A DNA stretch of 64,000 nucleotides from Fusibacter tunisiensis. GTDB lineage: Bacteria > Bacillota > Clostridia > Peptostreptococcales > Acidaminobacteraceae. A program made the translations under genes and the position numbers. The stretch lies in contig NZ_JAFBDT010000008.1 of the NCBI RefSeq assembly GCF_016908355.1, forward strand, positions 19,248-83,247. The letters are read 5' to 3'. Positions 1 through 8,451 of this stretch are shown one piece after another. The notes beneath the pieces were generated by a model. That model ran no database searches. It was given only the letters and a program-made list of their open reading frames with translations, and was not told where the DNA came from. How positions within the stretch are numbered: the first letter of the stretch is position 1; each line of letters begins with the position of its first letter.

Positions 1-920
1 ATCGAGATCATCCGATTCAATACAACAGCATGAACCTCCCAAAACCCGCACTTTTCCAAGCAATTGAACCTAAGTCAAAAGGGGATGAAGAAAAAATTGT
101 GTCTTCATTGCACAGACTGACTGAAGAAGACCCATCATTTATTATTGAGCGTAATAAGGAAACCAAACAGACGCTACTAGGTGGTCAGGGGACAATGCAG
201 ATTCAGGTTATTACAAGTAAATTGAAAAATTTATTTGGTGTTGAAGTAACGCTTGAAGGCCCAAAAGTAGCTTATCGTGAAACCATTAAAAGTGTGGCGA
301 CGGTTCAAGGAAAGCATAAAAAACAATCTGGTGGTGCTGGACAGTATGGAGATGTTCACATTAAGTTTGAACCTTCCAATGAGATTTTTATATTTGAAGA
401 AAAAATATTTGGAGGCTCAGTTCCAAGACAGTATATTCCGGCGGTTGAAAAGGGATTGTTAGAGTCTTGTGAAAAAGGTGTTTTAGCAGGATGTCCTGTT
501 GTAAATATCAAAGCGACCCTGCTTGATGGGTCATACCATGCTGTGGACTCTTCGGAAATGGCATTTAAAATGGCTGCTCACATTGCCTTTAAAAAAGGTA
601 TGGAGCAGGCAAAACCAGTTCTTTTGGAGCCAATAGCCCATGTTGAAATTTATATTCCAGATGAGTATATGGGTGACATTATGGGAGATATGAACCGTAG
701 ACGTGGTCGAATATTAGGTATGGAGCCAGATGAAGTCGGTTATCAGAAAGTTATCGCTGAAGCGCCGCAGTCAGAAATGTTTGAATATGCTACGGACTTG
801 AGATCCATGACACAGGCGCGCGGTTGGTTTAGTATGCGTGTTGAACGGTATGAAGAAGTTCCAATGCAAATAGCCGTTAAAATTATTGAACAAATAAAAG
901 CGGATAATGAATCTAAATAA
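1..920 (+). CDS. Elongation factor G paralogue (EF-G-like), 3' part only
   Basis: The reading frame is open from the left edge (frame starting at base 3), so the gene begins outside the window and the first internal ATG at 30 is not its start. About 305 residues remain. They cover EF-G domain III (a stretch around EEKIVSSLHRLTEEDPSF), domain IV (KQSGGAGQYGDVHIKFEP, then GSYHAVDSSEMAFKMAA) and domain V (GDIMGDMNRRRGRILGMEP, ATDLRSMTQARGWFSM). The GTPase domain is off-window. A complete canonical fusA lies at 26989-29055 and this copy is clearly diverged from it, so it belongs to the second EF-G-like class seen in many Firmicutes, whose cellular role is not well defined. It is followed by a hairpin and then clpC. 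The family call is firm. The exact role (canonical translocation or a specialised one) cannot be read from this fragment. Confidence 0.9.
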   Translation, partial: RDHPIQYNSMNLPKPALFQAIEPKSKGDEEKIVSSLHRLTEEDPSFIIERNKETKQTLLGGQGTMQIQVITSKLKNLFGVEVTLEGPKVAYRETIKSVATVQGKHKKQSGGAGQYGDVHIKFEPSNEIFIFEEKIFGGSVPRQYIPAVEKGLLESCEKGVLAGCPVVNIKATLLDGSYHAVDSSEMAFKMAAHIAFKKGMEQAKPVLLEPIAHVEIYIPDEYMGDIMGDMNRRRGRILGMEPDEVGYQKVIAEAPQSEMFEYATDLRSMTQARGWFSMRVERYEEVPMQIAVKIIEQIKADNESK

Positions 921-932
921 ATGGGACTAAAA

Positions 933-960
933 TAAGAGGACGCTGGGGGGCGTCCTCTTA
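933..960 (+). terminator. Hairpin after EF-G paralogue, probable terminator
   Basis: A perfect 10-bp stem (TAAGAGGACG / CGTCCTCTTA) encloses an 8-nt loop with six G residues. The run of T after the stem is poor, so termination may be incomplete. It separates the EF-G paralogue from clpC. Confidence 0.6.
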
Positions 961-1042
961 TCTGTGCATAGAAAAGTATATTTGTGCTTTCCTTTGTAAA
1001 GGGTTATTGATAAACTATAAAGTAGTGAATAGGAGGTGCAAA

Positions 1043-3472
1043 ATGCTCAATTATAATTTTGATGAAAAGTCCAATGATGTAATCAATAATGCCTTTGCCA
1101 GTGCCCGGGATTTAGGGCACGCTTTTGTAGGAACAGAGCATCTTGTACTTGGCCTATCGATGATTAGTGGTGTAAAGCTGTCTGAAGTCCTTGATGATTA
1201 TGGGGTTACAACAGAGCGCTTGAATGAGGAAATTATCAAATTAATTGGTAGAGGGAAGGGTGGCAACAGTATTGAAGATTATACTCGGCACGCTAAAGAT
1301 GTTTTGAGGCGGAGCTATGGCTACGCGTTAAAGACGAACAATGCTGAAATTATGCCAGAGCACATTTTTTTATCTATTATGCATGAAAACCAGTGCATGG
1401 GGTATCGTATATTGAAAAATTCGGGACTTGATTTTTCTAAAATTTTATTAGAACCTACGCCAAAGATTGGAAAAATAATAAAAGAAAATCAAAGTGGTGC
1501 ATTTGAAATAAAGACAATGGACTTACTTGAGTCTTATGAAGAAAAAGACGCGTTACAAATGGGTGTAGATCTCACTGAAATGGCGAAAGATGTTCCTTTT
1601 GAAGATGTTTTTGGTCGAGATGGTATTATTGATCGTATGATTCAAGTTCTTTCACGCAAAACGAAAAACAATATCTGCTTGGTAGGCGATCCAGGGGTAG
1701 GGAAAACTGCTATTGTGCATGGGTTGGCAAACCGTTTGGCTTCAAGAAATTTATCTGAAGAATTGAAGGGGAAGCGTTTAATTGAAGTGAACATTGCTTC
1801 TCTTGTGTCTGGGACTTCATATCGCGGACAATTTGAGGAACGCATGCAAAAATGGATGGAACAACTTTTGAGAGATGACGACGTGATTGTTTTTTTTGAT
1901 GAATTTCATAACTTAATTGGGACCGGTGCAACTGGTGAAAAATCTCTCGATGCAGTTGGTCTTATGAAACCTCATCTTGCAACGGGTAAAATTCAACTCA
2001 TTGGTGCAACAACTTATGAAGAATTTCATAAGTACATTGAACCAGATCAGGCTTTAGTTAGACGATTAACCCTTGTAGATGTTGATGAACCAAGTGACAC
2101 TGAAGCTTTGGATATTATGAGGCATATTAAGGTGAACTATGAGCAGCATCACAATGTTATTATTTCAGAGGAAGCAATTGAAAGTGCGGTGTACCTATCC
2201 AAGCGATATATTATAGGGAGACGTTTGCCGGACAAGGCGATTGATTTAATAGATGAAGCTTGCTCTCGAAAACGATTTGAGAATCTAAAAAATCTTGAAC
2301 TTATAGATGAATTAAAATACCGTTTAAATCGGTTGAGGCAAGAAAAAGAAGACAGTTTATTGGAAATGGACCTGGTACGCGCTTCGAAAATTCAAGATGA
2401 AGAAAAGAAAATATTGTCAAGTATTGAAAAAGATGAAGCGATTAAGACGCTAATGGCCACCCAAAAATTAGTTGTTACAAAATCTGATGTTGAGCATGTC
2501 GTTTCAGAGTGGACGGGTGTTCCGATTCACAAAATGTCCGCTTTTGATGTTGAACGGTTAAGACAATTGCCAGAACACTTAGGTGCGCGTATCTTAGGTC
2601 AAAATCATGCAGTTGAGTCGGTTTCACGCGCTCTAAAACGCATGAGAATTGGAATTCAAACCCCAAATCGACCGACGGGCGTGTTTATGTTTGTAGGGCC
2701 AACAGGGGTTGGCAAAACTGAACTTGCAAAAACAATTGCAGAAATTTATTATGGCGATGAAAGACAGTTGATCCAAGTGGACATGTCAGAGTATATGGAA
2801 AAGCATTCGGTATCAAAATTAATAGGGTCACCTCCAGGCTATGAAGGGAATCGAGAAGGTGGACATTTAACAAATGCAGTAAAGAAGAACCCGTATTCAG
2901 TGGTTTTGTTTGATGAAGTGGAGAAGGCGCATCCGGAAGTTTTGGATGTCCTATTGCAACTCATGGATGAAGGCAAGTTAAAAGATGGGAAAGGATTTTC
3001 AATTGATTTTAGAAATACATTGATTGTATTGACTTCAAATATTGGGTCTGAATTCAAGGCGAGTCGAAAAATGGGTTTTTCAACAGCCAATTCAGATATA
3101 CTAGCAGAAGAATATGTTCGGGATGCTTGTAAGGCATATTTTAGGCCAGAATTTTTGAACCGAATTGATGAAGTGGTTGTTTTCAATCCACTGGATTTAG
3201 AGTCAGCAGCTTTGATTGTCAGACAGTATGTGGATGCATTTTCAAGACAAATGGCAATACGACAGATTGTTGTAAATGTTTCTGATACCGTATGTACTTA
3301 TATTGCTGAACGGTATTATACGCAAGCATATGGCGCAAGACCCTTAAGTCGAGCTGTAGATCGAGAAATTAAGGATGTGGTTTCAGACATTCTTTTAGAT
3401 ACGGAATTTGCTAAAAATGAAATTTCATTTAATTATAATCAAGAGGATGGATGTGTGTATGTCGAAGACTAA
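1043..3472 (+). CDS. clpC: ATP-dependent Clp protease ATP-binding subunit ClpC
   Basis: This is a class I Hsp100 unfoldase of about 809 residues that feeds substrates to ClpP. In order it shows an N-terminal repeat domain (to about residue 145), AAA+ module D1 with Walker A GDPGVGKTA near residue 216, a coiled M domain around 415-465, and AAA+ module D2 with GPTGVGKTE near 553. The C-terminal region follows the form FRPEFLNRIDEVVVF. I chose the ATG at 1043 because AGGAGG lies six bases upstream; an in-frame ATG at 1007 has no such site. The gene overlaps radA by 14 nt. No ctsR, mcsA or mcsB is present upstream, where they usually sit in Firmicutes, so arginine-kinase targeting genes must be elsewhere or absent. 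Confidence 0.95.
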   Translation: MLNYNFDEKSNDVINNAFASARDLGHAFVGTEHLVLGLSMISGVKLSEVLDDYGVTTERLNEEIIKLIGRGKGGNSIEDYTRHAKDVLRRSYGYALKTNNAEIMPEHIFLSIMHENQCMGYRILKNSGLDFSKILLEPTPKIGKIIKENQSGAFEIKTMDLLESYEEKDALQMGVDLTEMAKDVPFEDVFGRDGIIDRMIQVLSRKTKNNICLVGDPGVGKTAIVHGLANRLASRNLSEELKGKRLIEVNIASLVSGTSYRGQFEERMQKWMEQLLRDDDVIVFFDEFHNLIGTGATGEKSLDAVGLMKPHLATGKIQLIGATTYEEFHKYIEPDQALVRRLTLVDVDEPSDTEALDIMRHIKVNYEQHHNVIISEEAIESAVYLSKRYIIGRRLPDKAIDLIDEACSRKRFENLKNLELIDELKYRLNRLRQEKEDSLLEMDLVRASKIQDEEKKILSSIEKDEAIKTLMATQKLVVTKSDVEHVVSEWTGVPIHKMSAFDVERLRQLPEHLGARILGQNHAVESVSRALKRMRIGIQTPNRPTGVFMFVGPTGVGKTELAKTIAEIYYGDERQLIQVDMSEYMEKHSVSKLIGSPPGYEGNREGGHLTNAVKKNPYSVVLFDEVEKAHPEVLDVLLQLMDEGKLKDGKGFSIDFRNTLIVLTSNIGSEFKASRKMGFSTANSDILAEEYVRDACKAYFRPEFLNRIDEVVVFNPLDLESAALIVRQYVDAFSRQMAIRQIVVNVSDTVCTYIAERYYTQAYGARPLSRAVDREIKDVVSDILLDTEFAKNEISFNYNQEDGCVYVED

Positions 3473-4817
3473 AATGAAATACGTTTGTCAAAATTGTGGT
3501 TATGAGTCACCAAAATGGCTTGGAAAATGTTTGGATTGTGGTGCCTGGAATAGTTTTGTAGAAGAAATAACTGCGACAGCTCAAAAACCAGGTACGCTGG
3601 ACATCTCGAGTCAGAGTACACCTCAAAAACTTAAAGATATTTTATTTGATGTGGAAGAGAGATATTCTACAGGAATGGGAGAACTTGATATCGTGCTAGG
3701 AGGGGGTGTTGTTAGAGGCTCTTTAATCTTAGTTGGCGGTGATCCTGGGATTGGCAAATCTACATTACTTCTTCAAGTTGCAGATAATCTTGGCAATCAA
3801 AATAGAAAAGTACTTTATGTATCTGGTGAGGAGTCTATAAAGCAAACGAAGTTGAGGGCGTCTAGGTTATCTGCTGATTCAGATATGCTTTTTATTGTGG
3901 CTGAAAACAATTTAGAGCGCATTAAACATCATGTAGACGCTTTGAAACCAGATGTTTTGGTTGTGGACTCTATTCAAACAGTCTATGGTTCTGAAGTGAC
4001 TTCGGCGCCGGGAAGCGTCAGTCAGGTAAGGGAAGCAACCAATCAATTTATGAATCTTTCTAAAAAAAATGGTATAAGTACATTTTTGGTTGGACATGTG
4101 ACCAAGTCGGGAAGTATTGCAGGCCCAAAGGTGTTAGAACATATGGTTGACACAGTACTCTATTTTGAAGGAGAGGGTCATAATCTTTTTAGAATATTAC
4201 GGGCAGTAAAAAATCGATTTGGTTCTACAAATGAGATTGGCATCTTTGAAATGACAGGTCAAGGGCTAAAAGAGGTAGATAATCCCTCTAAAATATTCTT
4301 GTCTGGAAGTTCAAATCGTGAAGCAGGTTCAGTTGTGATTCCCACTATTGAAGGTACTCGAACTGTTTTAGTAGAAATGCAATGCTTGGTATCTCAAACA
4401 AATTTCAATATGCCTAGACGGATGGCAGTAGGCATTGACTATAATAAACTTGTGCTTTTGATAGCTGTTTTGGAGAAGAAGGTTGGTATGGTGCTCTACA
4501 ACCAAGATGTATATATAAATGTTGTTGGCGGTATGAACATCGATGAGCCAGCTGCCGATTTGGCAATTGTAACGGCCATTGCTTCTAGCTTTAAAGAACG
4601 ACGTTTTCCTGAGGATATGGTGGTTCTGGGTGAAGTTGGATTGACAGGTGAAATAAGAGCTGTGAATCAAGTTCAGCAAAGAATTAATGAGGCGGCCAAG
4701 ATGGGATTTAAAAAAGCCCTGATTCCAAGTGCAAATCTAGAAGGCTTAAATCGTCCAAAAGAGATGCACGTTGTGGGCATGAAACATGTTGAAGAGGTGT
4801 TTAATTACTTTTTCTAA
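3459..4817 (+). CDS. radA: DNA repair protein RadA (Sms)
   Basis: RadA is a RecA-like ATPase that helps branch migration during recombinational repair. The 452-residue product has the N-terminal zinc finger (Cys10, Cys13, Cys24, Cys27), Walker A GGDPGIGKST with Lys100, the diagnostic KNRFG motif at 251-255, and a C-terminal Lon-protease-like domain. The start is taken at 3459, overlapping the clpC end. AGAGG lies 12 nt upstream, and ATG 3447 or 3474 are alternatives. Clostridia often have disA directly after radA. Here radA is followed by a strong terminator and an opposite-strand gene. Confidence 0.95.
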   Translation: MSKTKMKYVCQNCGYESPKWLGKCLDCGAWNSFVEEITATAQKPGTLDISSQSTPQKLKDILFDVEERYSTGMGELDIVLGGGVVRGSLILVGGDPGIGKSTLLLQVADNLGNQNRKVLYVSGEESIKQTKLRASRLSADSDMLFIVAENNLERIKHHVDALKPDVLVVDSIQTVYGSEVTSAPGSVSQVREATNQFMNLSKKNGISTFLVGHVTKSGSIAGPKVLEHMVDTVLYFEGEGHNLFRILRAVKNRFGSTNEIGIFEMTGQGLKEVDNPSKIFLSGSSNREAGSVVIPTIEGTRTVLVEMQCLVSQTNFNMPRRMAVGIDYNKLVLLIAVLEKKVGMVLYNQDVYINVVGGMNIDEPAADLAIVTAIASSFKERRFPEDMVVLGEVGLTGEIRAVNQVQQRINEAAKMGFKKALIPSANLEGLNRPKEMHVVGMKHVEEVFNYFF

Positions 4818-4819
4818 AA

Positions 4820-4860
4820 AAACCAATGTTTTGAGATGTCCTTCAAAACATTGGTTTAAA
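4820..4860. terminator. Bidirectional terminator between radA and the convergent small gene
   Basis: A perfect 15-bp stem (arms 4820-4834 and 4843-4857) has an 8-nt loop. It is preceded by a run of A and followed by T-rich sequence, so it can terminate transcripts from both radA (+) and the minus-strand gene that ends at 4867. Confidence 0.85.
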
Positions 4861-4866
4861 TTTGGT

Positions 4867-5262
4867 CTAATATAGGCTGAATCGGCCAAGTGTACTGATT
4901 TTTTTGTATTCTTTCAAAACAATATCATACATATTAAGGTCTAACAAATTACATAAGGCGGCCACGTAAAACTCCAATCTGCCAAGTTCTTCTTCAATTT
5001 TATCTCGGCAAATAGGACAAGGCTCGCCAATAAGGTGCTCAGATTTGAAATCTTTTAGTTCCTCGTAAGACAAATCTTCAGGGAGATCTACTTTAGAAAC
5101 GTCAATTTTTACACACCCGCAATTGGTAATGGTCTTGATTACTGCTCTGTTGGATTTTGATGCAGCTTCGTTGAGTTTGCTCACGATATCAAGTAGGTTG
5201 GCATGTCTTATAAGGACTTCATCTACTTTGTTTTGAAATTCGTCATAAATTAAATCTTTCAT
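4867..5262 (-). CDS. Conserved clostridial small protein, Cys-containing, MazG-like C-terminus
   Basis: The 131-residue product has no signal peptide or membrane segment. The N-terminal helix (FQNKVDEVLIRHANLLDIVSK) and the segment EELGRLEFYVAALCNLL at 91-107 resemble the helical pattern of MazG-type NTP pyrophosphatases. Between them sits an insert with CGC (48-50) and CPIC (82-85), a plausible metal site. From memory, close relatives are found near radA/carD in Clostridia and carry the automatic label DUF1573, but I could not verify this. AGGAGG lies 11 nt before the ATG. It is the only minus-strand gene in the first 57 kb and has its own promoter region facing carD. Function unknown; a nucleotide-related role is a guess. 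Confidence 0.8.
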   Translation of the reverse strand: MKDLIYDEFQNKVDEVLIRHANLLDIVSKLNEAASKSNRAVIKTITNCGCVKIDVSKVDLPEDLSYEELKDFKSEHLIGEPCPICRDKIEEELGRLEFYVAALCNLLDLNMYDIVLKEYKKISTLGRFSLY

Positions 5263-5319
5263 AGTATTTCATTCCTCCTATAGTAAGACTTTAAGTCGTG
5301 TAGGTTATTGGATGATTTC

Positions 5320-5348
5320 ATTTTATCACAAATAAAAATAAACAAAAA
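5320..5348 (-). promoter_or_regulatory. Candidate promoter for the minus-strand small gene
   Basis: Reading the minus strand there is TGA-TAAAAT (extended -10, with the -10 at 5320-5325) and a weak TTTTTG 17 bp upstream (5343-5348). The region is very AT-rich, so chance matches are likely. Confidence 0.4.
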
Positions 5349-5384
5349 GTAATAAAGATAAATAAAATAGGCATTTAAAAAGGG

Positions 5385-5413
5385 TTGACAATACTATTAC
5401 CGAATAGTAAAAT
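5385..5413 (+). promoter_or_regulatory. carD promoter P1 (sigma-A)
   Basis: TTGACA (5385-5390) and TAAAAT (5408-5413) are separated by 17 bp, a near-consensus housekeeping promoter about 70 nt upstream of the carD start. Its spacer contains an 18-bp palindrome, listed separately. Confidence 0.75.
5392..5409. promoter_or_regulatory. Palindromic operator candidate in the carD promoter
   Basis: TACTATT (5392-5398) and AATAGTA (5403-5409) form perfect 7-bp inverted arms around ACCG. The palindrome fills the spacer between -35 and -10, the classic place for a dimeric repressor or activator. The binding protein is unknown. Confidence 0.5.
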
Positions 5414-5422
5414 ATAAGTTTG

Positions 5423-5451
5423 TTGTTTTTTGGTCAAAAATAGTGTATAAT
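5423..5451 (+). promoter_or_regulatory. carD promoter P2 candidate
   Basis: TTGTTT (5423-5428), a 17-bp spacer and a perfect TATAAT (5446-5451) lie downstream of P1. This would give a leader of roughly 25 nt before carD. Confidence 0.55.
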
Positions 5452-5481
5452 TAAAGAAAAACAAGATGCATGGAGGGATTT

Positions 5482-5964
5482 ATGTTTAAAATCGGAGATA
5501 AAGTTGTGTACCCTATGCATGGAGCGGGTGTAATTGAAGCTATTGAAAAAAAGGAAATCTTGGGGGATGAACGAGATTTTTATGTGCTGAAATTACCAAT
5601 CAAAAATATGAAAGTTATGTTGCCAATTGAAAACGCTGAAAACTTGGGTGTCCGTAATATTGTGGACAGCACGGTTCTTTCGCAAGTTATGACTGTACTT
5701 GCAGAAGACAAGGGCTCTATGCCAGACAATTGGAACAGAAGGTACCGTTCAAATCTTGAAAAGGTGAAGACTGGTGATATTTTTGAAGTGGCAAAAGTTG
5801 TTCGCAATCTAGAAATTTTAGATCGTGAAAAAGGACTTTCCACTGGAGAACGCAAAATGCTTAGTAATTCTAAACAAATCTTGGTGAGTGAGCTGATTTT
5901 AGCGAGAGACATTCAAGAAGATGAAGCTGTTTCGCTTGTTAACACAACTATTGGAAGTCATTAA
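5482..5964 (+). CDS. carD: CarD/CdnL-family RNA polymerase-binding regulator
   Basis: The 160-residue product begins MFKIGDKVVYPMHGAGVIEA, the Tudor-like RNA polymerase interaction domain of CarD_CdnL_TRCF proteins. A helical C-terminal half follows, which in this family binds promoter DNA and stabilises open complexes, often at rRNA and stress promoters. The start at 5482 is preceded by GGAGGG. An in-frame ATG at 5470 lacks a spaced ribosome binding site. It is transcribed alone between two strong signals: tandem promoters with a palindrome upstream and an intrinsic terminator downstream. The promoter palindrome suggests specific regulation. Confidence 0.9.
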   Translation: MFKIGDKVVYPMHGAGVIEAIEKKEILGDERDFYVLKLPIKNMKVMLPIENAENLGVRNIVDSTVLSQVMTVLAEDKGSMPDNWNRRYRSNLEKVKTGDIFEVAKVVRNLEILDREKGLSTGERKMLSNSKQILVSELILARDIQEDEAVSLVNTTIGSH

Positions 5965-5975
5965 TTTTTTTAGGG

Positions 5976-6008
5976 TAAGCCCGAACTTTACAGTTCGGGT
6001 TTTTTGTT
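5976..6008 (+). terminator. Intrinsic terminator of carD
   Basis: An 8-bp core stem (CCCGAACT / AGTTCGGG) extends by G-T and A-T pairs, has a TTAC loop and is followed by a T run. Confidence 0.9.
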
Positions 6009-6011
6009 TGT

Positions 6012-6039
6012 TTGTTTTTCCATGTGTCTATGTTAAAAT
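6012..6039 (+). promoter_or_regulatory. Candidate promoter for the PIN/TRAM gene
   Basis: TTGTTT (6012-6017) lies 16 bp from an extended -10, TGT-TAAAAT (6031-6039), just after the carD terminator. Confidence 0.55.
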
Positions 6040-6068
6040 AAGGATATAACTTTGAAAGGAGGGTATTC

Positions 6069-7166
6069 GTGATTGAAAAAATTGTTAAATCCATCATAGC
6101 TTTTATTGGACTAAGCATTGGCGTTGTTTTTGGAATTTACATGACAGACTTTGTATATCCAAATCCATGGTTTGAGTTTGGTCGAATGGTTTATGCGATT
6201 TCGTTGCCTGTTTTATTTGGATTATTATTTGCATTTATAACTTTTGTGGCATCTAAACTCGTGATTGCTATTGGAAAAAAACTTGCTCAGATTGCACAAA
6301 ATGAAATTGATAAAATTCCACAACAAGACCTTGTTGTTTCGTTTGTGGGCTTGGTGCTTGGGATGCTTTTTGCATTTTTAATTAGTGGGTTGTTTGATAT
6401 TATTCCTTTACCTGTAATTGCAAATGCGCTTAAAATTCTTTCTTATATTTTCTTTGGGTATTTGGGCATTAGTGTTGCACAACGTATTGCAAGGGACAAT
6501 GCAAAAGTTGGTGAATTGTCTCGGAAAATTTCTGCTACAAAAACAACTAAATCTAAAGATTTGGAACAAAAATTAAGGCCCAAATTATTGGACACAAGTG
6601 TCATTATTGATGGACGAATCGCCGACATATACAAATCGGGCTTTATAGAAGGTGATATTGTAATTCCTGAATTTGTTTTAAGAGAACTTCAACATATTGC
6701 GGATTCTGCTGATGCTCTGAAAAGAAATAGAGGACGTCGCGGTTTAGATGTCTTGAAAATGATTCAGCAGGAGCTCCCAGGGCGCGTAAAAATCGTTGAT
6801 GAGGATTTTGAAGATGTTCAAGAAGTGGATATTAAGTTGATTAAATTAGCACAAAAGTATAATGGTGCAATTGTTACAAACGATTATAACTTAAATAAAG
6901 TAGCATCACTTCAAGACGTTTTTATTTTGAACATCAATGAACTTGCAAATGCCGTAAAACCGGTTGTGATACCTGGAGAAGAAATGGTTGTTCAAGTTAT
7001 TAAAGAAGGAAAAGAATCCAATCAAGGTGTTTCTTACTTGGATGATGGTACGATGATTGTGGTTGAAGATGGGAAAAAATTTATTCATGAGACAATTGAA
7101 GTTCTTGTTACAAGCGTCTTGCAAACTGCTGCTGGTAGAATGATCTTTGTAAAACCTAAACAATAG
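6069..7166 (+). CDS. yacL: PIN/TRAM-domain membrane protein (YacL family)
   Basis: This 365-residue protein matches the length and layout of Bacillus YacL. Four hydrophobic segments occupy roughly residues 1-150. A PIN nuclease-like domain starts at LLDTSVIIDGRIADI, with Asp175 and Asp181 as likely metal ligands and further acidic residues near VTNDYNLNKVA. A C-terminal TRAM RNA-binding domain follows. The predicted role is a membrane-anchored RNase or RNA-binding protein; the substrate is not known. The GTG start at 6069 is preceded by AAGGAGGG. In Firmicutes this gene commonly sits between carD or disA and ispD, as here. A terminator follows, so it appears monocistronic. Confidence 0.9.
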   Translation: MIEKIVKSIIAFIGLSIGVVFGIYMTDFVYPNPWFEFGRMVYAISLPVLFGLLFAFITFVASKLVIAIGKKLAQIAQNEIDKIPQQDLVVSFVGLVLGMLFAFLISGLFDIIPLPVIANALKILSYIFFGYLGISVAQRIARDNAKVGELSRKISATKTTKSKDLEQKLRPKLLDTSVIIDGRIADIYKSGFIEGDIVIPEFVLRELQHIADSADALKRNRGRRGLDVLKMIQQELPGRVKIVDEDFEDVQEVDIKLIKLAQKYNGAIVTNDYNLNKVASLQDVFILNINELANAVKPVVIPGEEMVVQVIKEGKESNQGVSYLDDGTMIVVEDGKKFIHETIEVLVTSVLQTAAGRMIFVKPKQ

Positions 7167-7175
7167 TATAGTGAC

Positions 7176-7209
7176 TAAGAAGGTTTTTTAGAAGCCTTCT
7201 TATTTTTTT
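7176..7209 (+). terminator. Intrinsic terminator after yacL
   Basis: TAAGAAGG (7176-7183) pairs with CCTTCTTA (7195-7202) and is followed by seven T residues. Confidence 0.88.
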
Positions 7210-7217
7210 GATATAAT
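7209..7217 (+). promoter_or_regulatory. Extended -10 promoter for ispD-ispF
   Basis: TGA-TATAAT is a perfect extended -10 placed directly at the end of the preceding T run. I see no good -35, which extended -10 promoters can do without. Confidence 0.6.
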
Positions 7218-7240
7218 AGAAAAGGAATTTAAAAGAAAGT

Positions 7241-7975
7241 GTGGCGTTTACAGTGTATAATGGAAAGCGAATAGGGGCTATTATTCCAGCGGCAGGAATA
7301 GGGCAACGCATGAAGCGTACGGGTCATAAGCAATTTTTGACTGTTGGTGGCAAAGAAATTCTTGAATGGACACTTTATAATTTGATGAAAACGGTAACCA
7401 TTGATGAAGTTTGGATCATTGCACCTCAAGCGTCTATTGAAGAATTAAAAGATAAAATAAAGCGGTGGAATATCTTATATGACTTTAATAGGCCAATCCA
7501 TGTTAGACCTGGGGGTGAAACACGTCAAGCCTCTGTTTTCAAAGGGTTGTCGTATATTGATAATTCAGTGGATTGGGTCGTTGTTCACGATGGGGTGAGA
7601 CCATTTGTTGACTCAAGTTGGCTTGAAAACAATTTACACCATATGTCAGATTCAGATGCGGTGGTTGCCGCAATTCCTTCAATAGATACTCTAAAACAGG
7701 TGGATGAGAGGGGATATGTTGTATCTACTCTTGATCGAAGTTGTGTTTGGCAGATACAAACACCTCAGGTTTTTGTATACAAAGAGTTGCTTGCGGCACA
7801 TTACAAAGCTATTGAATCTATGTTCGAAGCCACTGATGACGCTGGCTTGGTCGAAAGGCTTGGGTATAAAGTAATGCTCTGTGAAGCAAACAGAAATAAT
7901 ATAAAAATTACAACACCTGAAGATTTGGTTTTTGCAGAGGCGATTATAAACAGTTTGAAAGCAGGTGACTTATGA
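7241..7975 (+). CDS. ispD: 2-C-methyl-D-erythritol 4-phosphate cytidylyltransferase
   Basis: IspD transfers CMP from CTP to methylerythritol phosphate in the non-mevalonate isoprenoid pathway. The 244-residue protein has the nucleotide-binding P-loop AAGIGQRM (17-24), [22 protein letters not shown] and TDDAGLVE, all family signatures. The GTG at 7241 is used because it gives the usual N-terminus ahead of the P-loop, although the ribosome binding site is weak and the GTG at 7253 is an alternative. The gene overlaps ispF in an ATGA arrangement, so the two are translationally coupled and catalyse steps 3 and 5 of the same pathway. Confidence 0.95.
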   Translation: MAFTVYNGKRIGAIIPAAGIGQRMKRTGHKQFLTVGGKEILEWTLYNLMKTVTIDEVWIIAPQASIEELKDKIKRWNILYDFNRPIHVRPGGETRQASVFKGLSYIDNSVDWVVVHDGVRPFVDSSWLENNLHHMSDSDAVVAAIPSIDTLKQVDERGYVVSTLDRSCVWQIQTPQVFVYKELLAAHYKAIESMFEATDDAGLVERLGYKVMLCEANRNNIKITTPEDLVFAEAIINSLKAGDL

Positions 7976-8451
7976 AAGTTGGACTTGGATATGATGTACA
8001 TCAATTGGTTGAGGGACGTCCATTAATAATAGGTGGCGTCCATTTGCCTTATGATAAAGGTTTGCTTGGCCATTCGGATGCAGATGTATTAACACATGCT
8101 GTAATGGATGCAATTTTGGGAGCATTGGGTAAAGGTGACATTGGGAAGCATTTTCCGGACACAGATGACCGGTATAAAAACATTTCAAGTATTGAGCTTC
8201 TTAAGGAAGTTCAAAAAAGTTTAGAGTCTTCGGATTATAAAATTGGAAATATTGATGCTGTGATTGTTGCTCAAAAGCCTAAAATGGCCCCTTTTTTAGA
8301 AGCAATGGTAAGCCGGCTGGCGCGTGTTCTTAAATGTGACTTAAGCCAGATTAACATAAAAGCAACCACAACTGAGCGTCTTGGTTTTGAAGGGCGAGAA
8401 GAGGGAATATCCGCTCATGCCATTGTAATGATTGTTAAATGGGAGGTTTAA
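7972..8451 (+). CDS. ispF: 2-C-methyl-D-erythritol 2,4-cyclodiphosphate synthase
   Basis: IspF cyclises CDP-methylerythritol phosphate with loss of CMP. The 159-residue sequence has the zinc ligands Asp8, His10 and His42 (GYDVHQL and THAVMDAIL), the [11 protein letters not shown] signature and the C-terminal [19 protein letters not shown]. The length is standard. It overlaps ispD by 4 nt and abuts the following cysteine-rich gene, suggesting one transcript. Confidence 0.97.
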   Translation: MKVGLGYDVHQLVEGRPLIIGGVHLPYDKGLLGHSDADVLTHAVMDAILGALGKGDIGKHFPDTDDRYKNISSIELLKEVQKSLESSDYKIGNIDAVIVAQKPKMAPFLEAMVSRLARVLKCDLSQINIKATTTERLGFEGREEGISAHAIVMIVKWEV

